Assembly (NCBI GenBank): GCA_948474755.1
Contig: CAOLHI010000646.1
Location: 496,001-560,000 of the forward strand
Direction of reading: 5' to 3'
Length of the DNA: 64,000 bases
DNA from: Ctenosaura bakeri
Taxonomy: Eukaryota; Chordata; Lepidosauria; Squamata; Iguanidae
Numbering within the stretch: position 1 is the stretch's first letter; each line of letters opens with the position of its first letter. The position numbers and the translations under genes were made by a program. A model generated the notes under the pieces. That model was given only the letters and a program-made list of their open reading frames with translations. It was not told the DNA's origin and ran no database searches. Positions 1-11,307 of this stretch are shown here, piece by piece.

Positions 1-699
1 GATTTCTGAATCTTGACGTGGGTTCAGAATCTGAAGTGGGCTGGAGTGTGCATGAATTAACCTGAATTGAATCAGGATCCAATTCAAATCACTGAAACAG
101 GAGCTGAATCAGTCGTAGAATATACAATAGGCAACATATTGTTTTATATGACGGGCGAATGTTTTCTTAGGAATTCAATTTGCCACAGGAAAAAAAATCT
201 TTCAGCCAGAATTTTCAAATGTCTGTTGTTGTTGTTGTTGCTGCTGCTGCTGCTGTTGTTGTTACGAAACAAAACTTTTCATGTTTTTTACTAGCTGCTT
301 TCTGGAAGTAATAAAATAACTTGGAACACAGTTACTTTCCCTGTTTATATTCTGAAGGGTGGCACACATATATTTGCATATAGATTAACTAAATGCCATT
401 GGAAGACCACTGAAAAAAGGCAGCGGTGAGTGATCTGCCTCTTAGCATTTGGATACTTCAACAACATGATGGTCTGCAGCATCACAGCTCAAAGTCCTGA
501 CAACTGTAGATAGTATGATGAATATAATCTTTGTTATAAAAGGGCCATTTTGGCTTGGAAAGATCATGGAGCCTCAAGCATAAGAGCATCATAGCTGTAT
601 CAAGTGCCTGCACAGAGAAAATAGACTATAGAGCATCATTTGGCCCTGCATGACCAAAAAAACATTTCAAAATAGTGACAGTATGCAACTCTAGGTATG
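1..699. other. AT-rich sequence without recognised gene
   Basis: No convincing coding region. The first 140 bases are rich in GAATC/GATTC words, which resemble the ends of the hAT-like element at 21.4-23.5 kb, so this may be an old hAT fragment; I cannot show it. A short TTG/CTG microsatellite lies inside. Confidence 0.5.
224..263. repeat. (TTG)n/(CTG)n microsatellite
   Basis: About 13 triplets alternating between TTG and CTG runs. It creates the leucine run in the frame across it, which is not a gene. It could be the remains of a SINE tail in reverse, since the SINEs here end in (CAA)n, but no SINE body follows. Confidence 0.85.
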
Positions 700-830
700 G
701 CTACACAGGTATACATTCCATTGGGTTAGGCATAAATTCCAAACAAATTTACTGGGGATTAACTTCCCCTGAATTCAGAAAAGCTTGTTTCTGAGCAAAC
801 GCGAATAGGATTGTGCTTTTAATTTCTTAT
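700..830. repeat. Short palindromic dispersed repeat, copy 1
   Basis: Degenerate copy of a short repeat with the core 'ctgagcaaacgcgaatagga' and, upstream, an inverted counterpart. The same layout (a CTTAC..CTGAGTAAAC..ATAGGATTG arm facing its complement) recurs at 4,388-4,486 and 25,610-25,696. I recall this motif as common in squamate DNA but cannot name the family. Ends are approximate. Confidence 0.45.
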
Positions 831-1497
831 ATTCTTCTGCCACTTATAAATGCAGAGGGAAATTGAATCTCCTTTAGAATATGTGTGTGTGTGGGGGGGG
901 GAACCCAATGAGGAAATCTTCTTGAGGAAAAAGAAATCTAATATATGAATCTATTATATGCATGTGCCTAATTAAGCAATTAAAGATGATGGTAACTTTA
1001 ACAATCACACTTTTAACACACAGGTTTTCCTATGAGAGTTATACAATCTTTTCTCATTGTTCCTGTCTTTCCCATCTTTTTGATATTCAGGTCTTACCTC
1101 TGGTGAATTGATGGCTCACTACAGGAATTTTTGCTCACACTTTGTCAAGTATTTCCCACTAGACCTGTTATCACATGAGTTTTAAAAAGACATGTGAACA
1201 AAATTTGATTACATGTCGGAGCATTCCCCAAAGATCAGGAGTAACCTGCAGTTCACTTGTAATCACTATTGCTTGCACACATACATACACAGATGGCAAA
1301 CTAGTTCATTTTTTTTTAAAAAAAGTTTTGAATTCACAGAAGTTATCTTTCAGTACAGGTGATGTTTTAAAAAATGTAGTCAAGTTTCAAAGTGACAGGT
1401 GGTCCAGGGCAGGCTTGTCAAGATGTTCTATACACAAAGTGTACATGTATAAGGTATATTTGACATACACAGGCCAACATATTGTGAACATTTTTTA
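831..1497. other. No recognised feature
   Basis: AT-rich. A TG run followed by a G run lies near 883-901. The 107-codon plus frame at 1,175-1,498 has no recognisable domain and looks like chance. Confidence 0.5.
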
Positions 1498-1572
1498 ATT
1501 GACTGTCTCTGGGAGCAACCTTGGGTCCAATTCCAGAGAAAGGCAGCATACAAATAAAAAAATAAAAATAAA
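1498..1572 (+). repeat. L2-like LINE 3' tail fragment
   Basis: Contains the 'gaaaggcagcatacaaataa' type end followed by (AAAAT)-like repeats. This is the usual 3' terminus of L2-group non-LTR retrotransposons in lizards. Only the tail remains. Confidence 0.55.
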
Positions 1573-4387
1573 CCTTGGTTTATAGTGAGCTATTTCACAA
1601 GGAAGATCAATCTAGAGGCTGTTCTGCAAGATGTTTTCATTGAAATGAAAGGGGATATTTTTTCAGTCACATAGGAAAGAGGTAATATAGAGAGGGAGAA
1701 ATAATGAAAGCATCTGAACAATTAAAAACCAAAAAACCCACTCGTCTGCCATTTTCCAAATACAAGCAAAGAAGAATTAAGATGAATCCTGGAATAAGAA
1801 AATACTTCAATCTTATGTCTATTTAGAAATGTTCAAAATGAGCTCACAAGGGCTTACTTTTGAATAAACATGCATGCTAGTAACATGAAAGAACACAGCC
1901 ATCTTCTGAGTTAATAAATGTTACAGGGGATTTTCAAACCAACTAGAGGAATTAGAGATCTCTCTGCAGGTTGTCACCAATGGCCATGGTAGTGAGATTC
2001 CAAGAATTTAGGATGAGCTTGATGCATAGTTTTGAAGAATCGAAGGTTAAGAAGGATTAAATACGGTTGGCAAAAACTTAACATGCATTTTTAATCTTTC
2101 ATCACTAACCAACTAACAGGTCAGCAGGCCCCACACTTGGGTTTCAAGGTGACGTTGGATGGAGATTTGTAAAATCATAACCATTGTCTATGCTGGTTAG
2201 AGTTTCTCAAAGTTGTAGTTGAACAATATTTGGGGACCCAAGTTTGGAATCTATACCCTTAGAAGGAAAATGTGAAGACATTGTTAAAAGGAAATAGATT
2301 AGCAGTTTCTAGTGATTCATTCTTTTCTGTTTCAGGCACCCAAATCTTTAGGTCAGTTTCTGTTTTTGCTTTCCTTTTTGCATTTTGGGTGCTCTCAGTC
2401 TCTTTATTCCCTTCTCTCTGTCTGAATTGGTTTGAAAATTCTCCTCAGGGCTTGAGCCAAACTTATTTTAGGACACACTCCAGCAACAGAAATACATGCA
2501 TGGAATAAATATGGCTCCAGTTCCAGGAGGTTCTCTTGCTGACTGTCTGGACTTTGATGTATACCTTCAAGGCAAAAGAGAAGAACTTTCTAAATGCTGT
2601 TTTGTTCTACAGACTTTATCTCCAAACATATACAGTCTAAACTTCCTTTTCACAGCCCTTCTTTAGTGTTCCACCAGTGTTTGATTTTTGCAGTATCTGC
2701 ACATATTTGATAACCTGTGGCTTTAATATGTTTTCCTATCTGGCATTGGTTTTGTTGATTTCTGCCATATGTTGGCTTCTATCACATTCTCTGCTTTTGC
2801 CAGTGTTTTGTTTTTAGCAGCATAATATTAACCTTGAAGTCAGTGGAATAAGGGCTTTTGGAAATGTGCTTTCTTTTATTTTTAGCAACTTCAGGATTTG
2901 CTTTCTTTACTCCCATAGCTTATAGCAACACCAATTTGACATCAACAAATCCTTCAGTTTCAGAACAATGCTACATAATTCTCCATTCGTAAGTACAAAT
3001 GTACTTAGACTGATACAGCATATAACTACACCAAAGCCAAAATATGTAAATAATAGCTCCCAAATATAGAGCAGATGCTTAAGACTTGTGGCATTATGAA
3101 GAGCTGCAGTTTTAAAGTCAACTATGATCCACTCCTGTGATCATGGAGACCAAACATATGGAAAGACTTAATCAGCACAGGACTCAATGGTCTTCTTTTG
3201 CCAGCTTTTCTCCATCTGGCTTTCAGTTATCAAAAAACAAAACAAAACAAAAACCCACCTCACTTGAATAGCAAAAACATGTGAGCCAACACCATGGAGA
3301 TGATCAATACATATATCAGGCACGTGGGCAGTCACAGTGTTAAGAAAAATTCAAACCCATAAACTAATTCATGGTTGTGTGTATACTCCAAAACCCAGAT
3401 GGAGAGATCCCTTTGTATTATTCTTTTGAACTCTTTGGTGAGCCCTTTCCTTTCCTACAATTGCACCCACATGGAATTCAGTAAGGGTTTTTAAATACTT
3501 ATTTAGGATTATGTGGGCTTTGCAGTCTTCTGACCAAAAAGAATACTGCTCCAGCATCACTGAATGAGGACACAAGACCTGTCAGGTAAACTGAACTAAA
3601 GTTCACAGTGCAATGCATATATCATTTAAGTGCTGACTCCTGCCTACCCCCCTTAATGTATTTTTTAATCCTACTATTCTGACAGACTATTATCTCTTGG
3701 TTCTCACATGTATGGGTGAGCCCTCCAGGCTTAAATCATTGGAGCACAATCAAGAGCTTCCTTAGTTTTTTCCCCCTTCTCTTGTGTTCCTGAAGGTAAA
3801 TTGAGAAGGGTGTTACCTGTCCCAATTTACCAACAGCTAGTAGGTTAAAAGAGAATAGTTAAGATAACCTCTTTCACCTTTCAGAACCTCATGGTTTTCA
3901 GGAACTTCATACAGCTCTACCTTCTCTAACCTCCAACTACCCTGCTGCCTGTGACCTATATAGGAAGTCAAGTGACCCAATTAACCCTTAGCCACTTTAT
4001 TAGTGCAGTGCAAGGGGAGAAATAAACCTTCCTGTCTTTCCAGTTCTATAGAAAGCCTAACAAACCATTAAACCCTATTGACAGACAGTTCATCCTGTAT
4101 TGGTAGGGTCTGGCTTCCACCCAGGAATTTCCCAAGAGATAAAAAGTTGTCTTCAATACCTGCTGTCATAATTTTTCATCAATTACAAACACTTTGTGAG
4201 AGCTGGCTTATTTTCAGTCCTATGATTCAGTCTCTGAAATATGCAAAGTGGACCTTTCTGTGGAAAGATAGAAAATATTTTCAATGTATAGTTTTTTAAA
4301 GTAAATAAAATGGAGAAAACAAAATAGTAGTTTTCCTTAACTTTTGACATATGTTGCTGCAAGGGAGCAATTTAGTTCTGAACGCAC
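1573..4387. other. No recognised feature
   Basis: About 2.8 kb of AT-rich sequence. Frames are all under 80 codons and none resembles a known domain. An A/CAAAA-rich patch lies at 3,230-3,250. I see no repeat I can identify. Confidence 0.45.
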
Positions 4388-4486
4388 TTACTGTAAGTAA
4401 CAGCACAATTCCGTATTGGCTTACCTGCTGAGAAGACCCACTGAGTTCACTGGTGCTTACTCACAACCATATATACAAGTGCTCCA
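4388..4486. repeat. Short palindromic dispersed repeat, copy 2
   Basis: Best copy of the repeat also found at 700-830 and 25,610-25,696. It reads GCACAATTCC, then a GCTTACC/CTGAGAAG arm, then 'cactgagttcactgg' and the inverted arm GCTTACTC. Two facing arms around a central CCACTGAGTTCA suggest a small inverted-repeat element. Confidence 0.5.
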
Positions 4487-5469
4487 AACTTGAAAGGAAC
4501 GACTTAATACACCCACTACTTGGACCTTATTCCTTTCTTGCAACACCTAAGACATAACTAAACTTCATTAGAATTGTAACTTTATAAAGAAAAATGTGGT
4601 GTAACTTTAGTTTTACTCATGTTCATAGGAACATGGGAGTGCCTTTACTAAACAGTGAAGGAGGATTAACAAGGATTAACACTGGATTGTAGTCCCTTTT
4701 GCTACCTTGTGGTGCTCTGGTTTTGGTGTTGCAAAAACAAAGAAGTGGACAGGAAACATGTGCATCATGTCAGCAGCTTGTGGAACTCAGAATTTTTAAT
4801 GTAACTTAAGTGTAACTATGTTAGCAGCTTCTGAAGAATGAGAAAGTAGAGTCAAAATGGTAGCATAGTTGTAATTAACTACTTCGCTGGGTCTTGAAAA
4901 ATAATTTCAATAGCCTGTCTTTACTAACTAACTTTTTAAACTATACGTAACTGAATAGCTAATTGACAGCTTATTAACTTTTAATCCCTGATTCATTCCT
5001 AGATGGACAGATGACGCAAGGACTGCTATGAAGGCACATGTGGCGGTTGCTATTTAGAATCCTCACAAAATATGTCTTCCACGTTTGTACTAAGAAAGGG
5101 TGTGAGACACCTGAAGCAAGACTTTCTAAGCTCTGGTGATAAGGTAAGACTGAGAACACTGTGAAGAATTTTCACACATTTTTTGTACAGTTCTATGTAT
5201 TTCCACTCTAGTCCCCCCATATACGTACCATTTCTGGAGTGACCTTTGGAGGATGGAAAACATAAGATGGGGGAGGGGGTTTGTTTGTATGAATTACAAA
5301 TTATAAAATACAGTATTCCCCTTATGTAATGGCTAAGAATGCTTGATAAATCAGTTGTGGATTCTGATTCAAACATGAATGGAAAGTATATTCACAAATA
5401 TTTGAAAAATGGTGAAAAAGATTGATTTTTTTTTTAAGAGTATTGAGAAACTTGGACAAGGAGAATGTT
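4487..5469. other. No recognised feature
   Basis: AT-rich with many GTAACT words between 4,780 and 4,960. The two overlapping minus frames at 4,974-5,376 (up to 108 codons) show no domain and are taken as chance. Confidence 0.45.
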
Positions 5470-6405
5470 GGCTGATGAGAATCTTTACAATTCAGGACTT
5501 ACTCTGCACAAAATTTACATGTGGTATTGCACAGAAATCAGCATTTTCTTCACAGGTAACAGCCTTTTGTAGGTGGAAAATGATATTTCAGTATAGAAAT
5601 AATAGTTCCTGTTTTCTGTGCATAAAATCTGTTTTCTATGCAAATCAATCATATGCAAATTTTATGCAGAACAGATCTCCTGTTACAGGATTTTCTGCAC
5701 AGAAAACAGCCTTTTCCCCATGGAAATAATAGAGTCATCCCTCCACACTCACTAGGGTTAGGGGCACAGGACCCTCATGAAAGTGGAAAGACCATGGATA
5801 ACTCTAGGCCCTCCCAAACCATATTTAACACACACAAAAATATGATCACCATATTCAACCCACCATGGATTTCTTTGAGGCATCAGGGTTCCTTCACAAG
5901 GCAGAAATGGGGTTTACTGCCACCTCTGCTGCTGCCCCACACCATTTTTTAATAGGGACTTACAAGCCTTGTTCACAGTTTCTCAGTCTCATAAGGATTG
6001 CAGTCCCTATTAAAAATGACATAGGGAGGCAGCAGAGGTGACAGGAAATAATATGTGAATAATCAAATCCACAAAAATGAAACCTGGAAATGTGGAGGGC
6101 TGACTGTATTTCAAAGCAGAAATAAAAATGTTGATTTCTTCATATGTTGTTTTCTATGGAAATCAACCACGTGTGAATTTTATGCAAAATAAATCCCAAA
6201 TTATAGCATTTTCTGTGCAGAAAACAGCATATGAATGAATATTTCTGCCTTGAAATGTTATTTTGCACACAGAAAAGAGTGTGTGGTGATTTCCTGCATT
6301 AAACAACCATGTTGGATTTATATATATATATATATATTTACACAATAAATTCTGAATAATGAATAGCATTCAAAAACTACATGGTTTGAAGAATTTCTTG
6401 CACCA
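5470..6405 (+). repeat. Dispersed repeat built of palindromic TTTTCTGTGCAGAAAA-like units, copy 1
   Basis: Begins near 'tttacaattcaggacttact' and contains many diverged copies of a self-complementary unit close to TTTTCTGTGCAGAAAA, mixed with CAAATCAACCATATG-like spacers. A 375-base MITE (5,732-6,106) splits it, leaving about 560 bases of its own. A TA dinucleotide run lies at 6,318-6,337. A second copy, inverted, is at 49,150-49,590 and shares both the start motif and the spacers, so this is a dispersed family rather than a local satellite. I do not recognise it. No coding frame. Confidence 0.6.
5732..6106 (+). mobile_element. Tc1/mariner-like MITE, copy 1 (375 bp)
   Basis: Terminal inverted repeats of about 24 bases: the left reads GAGTCATCCCTCCACACTC and the right is the complement of CAGTCAGCCCTCCACATTT. 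It is flanked by TA on both sides (5,730-5,731 and 6,107-6,108), the target duplication of Tc1/mariner transposases. Internally it carries facing CACCTCTGCTGC/GCAGCAGAGGTG arms. A second copy lies reversed at 60,734-61,095. No transposase is encoded, so it is non-autonomous. It is inserted in the palindromic-unit repeat. Confidence 0.8.
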
Positions 6406-7504
6406 GAAAGAAAATTGCTGAAATTACTTGTTGCTACCTGCAAGAAGAAATGTAGTGAAGAATTACATCCCTAGATACAAAACAAGCCAATCTTCACTTC
6501 CCAAGGAGATCAAAATATAATTATCATTCAGATTTGTCACATCCCGGGATTTTATGATGTTGTCCCAACCTCAATATCAAAGTGTGTTTTAAAGGCATAT
6601 TTTAGATATGATGCATTTAACAATGCAAAGTGTTAGATAAAATACATTTAGAAATCTGTGTTTTGCAGAATATATATTAAAAACACATGTTTCAGTAGAT
6701 AGTGTTATACAATTTAGTAGGTTTTTTAAAACTGTTTTTAATTTAATTTTTAATTTTCTAATTTAATTTTTAATATTTTAATATTAGTGAGTTGATAGGA
6801 TGAAACAGATATATGCACAAACATATACAGAAGTGGCAAGGGAGAGAAATAAATGGATTCATCTATCACTGCTTTTCTTCCACAGTATCTCAAAATTGTT
6901 TAACTTTCTTTGTACAGTAGCAGATCCTGGAGCAGAAGGAACCACTTCAGTGCTCAGTTAAAATGTTCCTAGCTGTAATTCAGAGTGTTCTCTTACCCAT
7001 TCCTGGAATAAAGTCATTATGTCCACTCTATAGAATACGTAAGTAATTCTAGTGGATCTTGGGGCAAATTTTCTATTCTTAGGATCCTGTAAGGTACATT
7101 TAGACTACCAAAAATCCCACCTTTTTCAAAAAAGAAAAAAGGTAAGTCTAATTCTGGTTTTGTTTTGGTTTTGGGTTTTTTGTTTTGTTTATTTTTTACT
7201 TTTTAAGCATATTTAAAAATTTGAAGACCCTTTCCACAGTATGTGAAGGATAGATTTGGTGAGGAAGTGAAATTAGGCTTTGATGTTTAGAAATTACTAG
7301 CTCTGAAATTCAGAGATAAATTAATATATAAGGATTTTCCTTTTTTTCAAAGTGAGTTGATTTATTTTTATCTTGATGTAGTAAACTGATGTTGGAAAGT
7401 GTGGGAAGTCTGGGGAGGGAAGGGGGTAAGTAGTTAACTTGGTAATATCTCCTTGCTCTTCTTTTTAATCTTCTTATATTCGTTAATTACTATTGCCACC
7501 CTAC
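6406..7504. other. AT-rich flank of the Ngaro-type element
   Basis: No gene or identifiable repeat. Contains T- and TTTG-rich patches (7,155-7,200). It is the 3'-side flank of the GC-rich element; the composition changes sharply near 7,500-7,640. Confidence 0.5.
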
Positions 7505-7927
7505 CCACGAAATAACGAGATCGCAGACAGAGCTTGGGTTGAACTAGGGAAATTTATTAATATGCCTAATTAACAAGGGTTGAACTTAAACTTGAACATA
7601 AACTTGAGTTTCTGGCCTGAGCAGAATAATGGGGGGGGTTACAGCACCTTCGGACTAGGGCCAAGAGGCCACTCCCGACCATCTCCCCTAGCCCGTTGAG
7701 TGAGATACCGGGCCCCAAAGCCAACCGCTGAAGGTGCAAGATGACTTTTGGCCAGCCCTTGTCTGGAAGGGAGCCCCAAGTCCACCCCCCGCTGCGAAGC
7801 AAGTGGGGTGATCCCAGGGCCCTCCCCAAGGATAGGATTTATCCTCCACCCCAAAAGGGGGTGCCATAGGTACACGCCGAACCTCAAGCCCCCCCTTTGC
7901 CGGCCATGGACAAGGACAAGCGTCTGC
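7505..7927 (-). other. 3' untranslated region of the Ngaro-type element
   Basis: Follows the hydrolase stop. GC-rich at first (7,640-7,927), then AT-rich with ATTTATTAATATGCC near 7,550-7,565 and CTACCCACGAAATAACG near 7,500. I looked for a copy of the leader end (13,850-13,995), which a split-direct-repeat element should carry here, and saw none by eye. Confidence 0.5.
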
Positions 7928-8541
7928 TTAGTCCTTATCCCCCCATCCCCTCAGGATCAAGTCCAGCCCCTTCTGCAAATCGTGTAAGAAAATCTGATTA
8001 CCCTCTGGTGACAAGTGTACTCCATCACGCCAATACAGCTCCGGTTTACTGAAAACAATATCAGCGTGTGGGATGTAGTAACCCAAGCCCTGTCTCAGGG
8101 CGCGACGAATCTCCCTATTCGCCAGCTGGCGTGCGTGTTCTATGCGTCGGGGATCAGCACCCCCGCCCCATTCCCTCCTTTGCACCAAAGCAGACCAAAC
8201 AATCGACGTGTGAGGCCATGTGTTTTGTATGAGCCGCATGTCATGGATGGCCTGTATCACCAAGGCCTTTCCTTTTAACAGTCCAAGGTCATTACCGCCC
8301 AGGTGAATGACCAGCACATCGGGAGGAGGTTCACCGTGCTCCCCAAACAACAGAGGTAGCAGGCCAGCCCACCGCAAACCTCTTTCCAAGCCAGCGTATG
8401 GATGCTCGATCGCCCAGCCCCAGGTTCGTGCCCATGTGACCTGTGCGAGCCTGCCGCTCGGCCCAAAAGGTGAAACTGTGGCCGCATATCAGTACTCTCT
8501 TCCTCCCCTCTGCAGCAGGTCGATCTGGAAAGGAACCAAAG
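7928..8541 (-). pseudogene. SGNH-family hydrolase of the Ngaro-type element, frameshifted
   Basis: Reads directly on from the recombinase stop and in the same frame. Block I is VLICGHSFTFWAERQAR, with the nucleophile serine codon at 8,475-8,477. Near 8,378-8,386 the frame changes, between a WLGKR motif and GLRWAGLLPLLF. The remaining 153 codons hold block III (GGNDLG, residues 31-36) and block V (DGVHLSPEGN, residues 122-131, with the catalytic Asp and His). All catalytic residues of an SGNH/GDSL esterase are therefore present, though split over two frames. Family members are esterases or acetylhydrolases; the substrate and purpose inside retrotransposons are unknown. About 200 residues in all, short for the family but normal for retrotransposon versions. 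Confidence 0.8.
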
Positions 8542-8543
8542 CG

Positions 8544-9460
8544 TTAAGGCAGATCAATTGGTCTAACATAGCGCCGGAACGCTGAGGACTTCCACCTGCC
8601 AATCCTCCTGATGTCATCTGCTTTCATGCCTATCCACGCAGCGGTAGAGGCTGCCCCTTTACGAAATGAGTGCGTACCGAAATTGACTCCCTGAAGGCCC
8701 AGCCGAGATAAGGCTTTCTTGGTGATGGACGAGAATTGGAACTTAGTGAGAGGAGATTTATCCTCATGACAGAATAGGGGCCCTTCATGTGTACCCCTGT
8801 GAACTATATAAGCCCTGAGCACCCTCACAGGGCACAGGGTTGCCTCGGCACATTCCTTCAAGGTCACCACAGCGCCCCTCCTGACCTGATCTGTCTTGGA
8901 ACCCCTTATAACCAGCAAAAAGTGCCGCTCCCCCAAGCCAAGTCCCGTAATTCCAAGGCCTTGCCCGAGCTATCCCTCCTGCTCTGGACAACTAACTCGC
9001 TCACCCTTAGCGCCCCAAAAAATGCAGTGAGGGGTGCTGCGTGAAACAAAAGAGCCTCATACGGTGATGAACAGACACTTTTCCACGCCTCGCCCAGACC
9101 CTTCAGAATACCCGGAGAAAGCGGTTGCCTGCCATCCCGGACCTTTCCGTGCTGCCTGACGCATCCCTCAATAAACTTACGTATCCTGAAATCACCCGTG
9201 GGGTCCGCCAGGCCCCTTGTTTTAGACCAAAAGGCTAAGGCCGACATTTTGGACCTGATGTAATGAGGGGAAAGACCAGCTTGCGAGAGGGCTACACAAA
9301 ACTGTAATATGTGGTCCACAGGGAGTGGCCAGACGTCCTGTAGTCCCTCAGACTTACGGAAGCTGCAAAATTCCTTGGCCGCTCTACTGTAACTCCTCAT
9401 GGTGCTAGATGCAATAGACATACCAATCATCCTGGTCACCTCACCCCGCCAAGATTCCAC
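8544..9460 (-). pseudogene. Tyrosine recombinase (integrase) of the Ngaro-type element, one frameshift
   Basis: The first part (ATG at 9,460, 184 codons to 8,906) holds the SAM-like core-binding domain and the first catalytic arginine in FFGALRVSELVV (Arg152). The second part (8,936 to 8,544) carries GSKTDQ, then the box II signature GTHSFRKGAAS (His89, Arg92), GRWKS and the nucleophile tyrosine in FRRYVRP (Tyr123). The frames join at a run of five C on the plus strand (8,930-8,934), so a single-base indel is the likely cause. The enzyme would integrate the circular double-stranded DNA by strand exchange through a 3'-phosphotyrosine. Its start overlaps the end of RT/RNase H by 25 bases. Confidence 0.88.
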
Positions 9461-11307
9461 AGGCTCTCAGGCATCAGTTCTGGGAGGGGTGAAGCGGCTG
9501 GAGCCAGCTCCCGGAAGCGATCCATCTGCATACGGGAAAGAGAGTCCGCCAGGGAATTGTCAACGCCTGCTACGTGAACAGCCTTGAAAAGAATGTTGAA
9601 GCGCAAGCATTGAAGTGTGAATGCCCTAACCAATCTCATGACCCGGTGTGACTTTGAAGACAGCTTATTTATCACGCTGACCGTGGCCTGATTATCACAC
9701 CAAAAATGGACAGCGCTGTTAGCCAGCTCACGCGGCCAAATATGAACTGCGACCAGTATAGGGAAAAATTCCAGGAATGTAAGATCCGAAGTAAGGCCTG
9801 CTTCGACCCAACTCTGGGGCCACCTCTGAGCACACCACCTACCTCCAAAGAAGACACCAAAGCCAATGGAACCAGCTGCGTCAGATGATATTTGCAGGGC
9901 ATCTCTCACCAGGATTTCATTCCGCCAAAAGGAAACCCCATTGAAATCTGCCAAAAATTCCTGCCAAACTTTCAAGTCCAGCCTCATTTCCTTGGTGATT
10001 CTAATTCGGTGGTGAGGCTTGGTGACACCCTTGGTGGCGTCACAGAGCTGCCTAAGGAAAGCCCTGCCAGGCGCTATGACCCTGCAAGCAAAATTGAGAT
10101 GCCCTAGGATCTCCTGGAGTTCCCTGAGCGTTGCCTTGCGCCTGCCCAGGAAGGAAGCCACCCTTGACCGCAGGTCCTGAACCTTAACAGGTGGTAGCTT
10201 ACTGGTCTGGTTGAGTGTGTCCAGCTCAATACCCAGAAACGTGAGCCTGTGTGTGGGGCCCTCTGTTTTCTCATGTGCCAAAGGCACTCCTAGCTCATCC
10301 ATCAAAGAAGTGAATTCAGACAAAAGGAAAGTACACTGCCCTGAACCTCCATGGCCTACGAACAGGAAGTCATCTAGGTAATGCACTACACCCCTCATGC
10401 CTGATTTCTTTCTGGTGGCCCATTCCAAAAAGGTGCTAAAGGACTCGAAGGCAGAGCACGACACTGAGCATCCCATCGGGAGAGATCGGTCAAGATAGAA
10501 CCTCCCTTCAAAAGCGAAACCCAAAAGCTCAAAGTCGTCTGAATGAACAGGTAAAAGGCGGAAAGCCGACGTGATGTCTGCTTTGGCTAACTCAGCTCCC
10601 ACTCCGTGTCTGCGAACAGTTCGAACTGCTGCGTCAAAGGTGGTATACCTCACGGAACAAAGCTCCGCCGGAATAGCATCATTAACAGATTGCCCTTTCG
10701 GGTATGATAAATGGTGTATCAACCTAAACTCGCCCGGTGCTTTTTTTGGAACTACACCTAGGGGGGAAATTCTAACAGTAGGAGTGGGGGGCTGATCAAA
10801 TGGGCCTAGCACCCTACCTTCTGCCACCTCCTTATCTATTTTTTGCCTAACTATGTGTTCCTTTCCTATAACCGATTTAAGATTATTGGCCATGTAAAAC
10901 ATGCGGGGTCCCCTACTTGGGATTCTAAAACCTGCTGAAAATCCTTCGTATAGATACTGAGCTGCTGCCCGGTTCGGATATACACAGAGCCAGGCCCGTA
11001 GCGGTTCCAACTTAATTGGACTGGGCCCCTTTTTGAAATGGCTGCTGATTCCCCTGGCCTCGCTTTGCAGCCCCCTCCCTGGGGCCAGACCCTCCGCCTT
11101 TTCGTTTGTTGCAGTTGCGGACCGAGTGCGGGCCCCAGCATATCCCACACAGGTGTTTATACCTGCAGGGGTGCCGTGCACAAAACCCCTGAGTCCCAAA
11201 CTCCCAACAGATCTGAACGGGTTGCTGTTCTTGTGGGCCCTGGGTGCGGAAAGGACCCCCCGTCTTGCCTGTCTGCACAAGATGCCCAGAGTGGGCCCGT
11301 TCCCCAA
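9436..11307 (-). CDS. Reverse transcriptase / RNase H (pol) of the Ngaro-type element, uninterrupted
   Basis: Open for 623 codons. RT spans about residues 150-420: GVVPKK near 184-189, EFRLIHHLSYP (193-203), the first catalytic Asp in KADITSAFR (Asp244), LPMGCSVS (276-283) and the active-site YLDD (310-313). RNase H follows at about 470-592: ISSDAAGSIGFG (Asp476), LEFFPI (Glu513), CDNQATV (Asp538) and ADSLSR (Asp588), so the full catalytic set is present. The first 110 or so residues overlap the gag zinc-motif region in another frame and may not be translated; the true start is not decidable from sequence, and expression may need a frameshift or an internal start. It would copy the element RNA in the cytoplasm or particle. 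YLDD and RNase H resemble DIRS/Ngaro rather than LINE enzymes. Confidence 0.9.
   Translation of the reverse strand: MGNGPTLGILCRQARRGVLSAPRAHKNSNPFRSVGSLGLRGFVHGTPAGINTCVGYAGARTRSATATNEKAEGLAPGRGLQSEARGISSHFKKGPSPIKLEPLRAWLCVYPNRAAAQYLYEGFSAGFRIPSRGPRMFYMANNLKSVIGKEHIVRQKIDKEVAEGRVLGPFDQPPTPTVRISPLGVVPKKAPGEFRLIHHLSYPKGQSVNDAIPAELCSVRYTTFDAAVRTVRRHGVGAELAKADITSAFRLLPVHSDDFELLGFAFEGRFYLDRSLPMGCSVSCSAFESFSTFLEWATRKKSGMRGVVHYLDDFLFVGHGGSGQCTFLLSEFTSLMDELGVPLAHEKTEGPTHRLTFLGIELDTLNQTSKLPPVKVQDLRSRVASFLGRRKATLRELQEILGHLNFACRVIAPGRAFLRQLCDATKGVTKPHHRIRITKEMRLDLKVWQEFLADFNGVSFWRNEILVRDALQISSDAAGSIGFGVFFGGRWCAQRWPQSWVEAGLTSDLTFLEFFPILVAVHIWPRELANSAVHFWCDNQATVSVINKLSSKSHRVMRLVRAFTLQCLRFNILFKAVHVAGVDNSLADSLSRMQMDRFRELAPAASPLPELMPESLWNLGGVR

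Noticed and set aside
8787..9044. Plus-strand frames opposite the recombinase
   Set aside because: Shadows of the minus-strand tyrosine recombinase.
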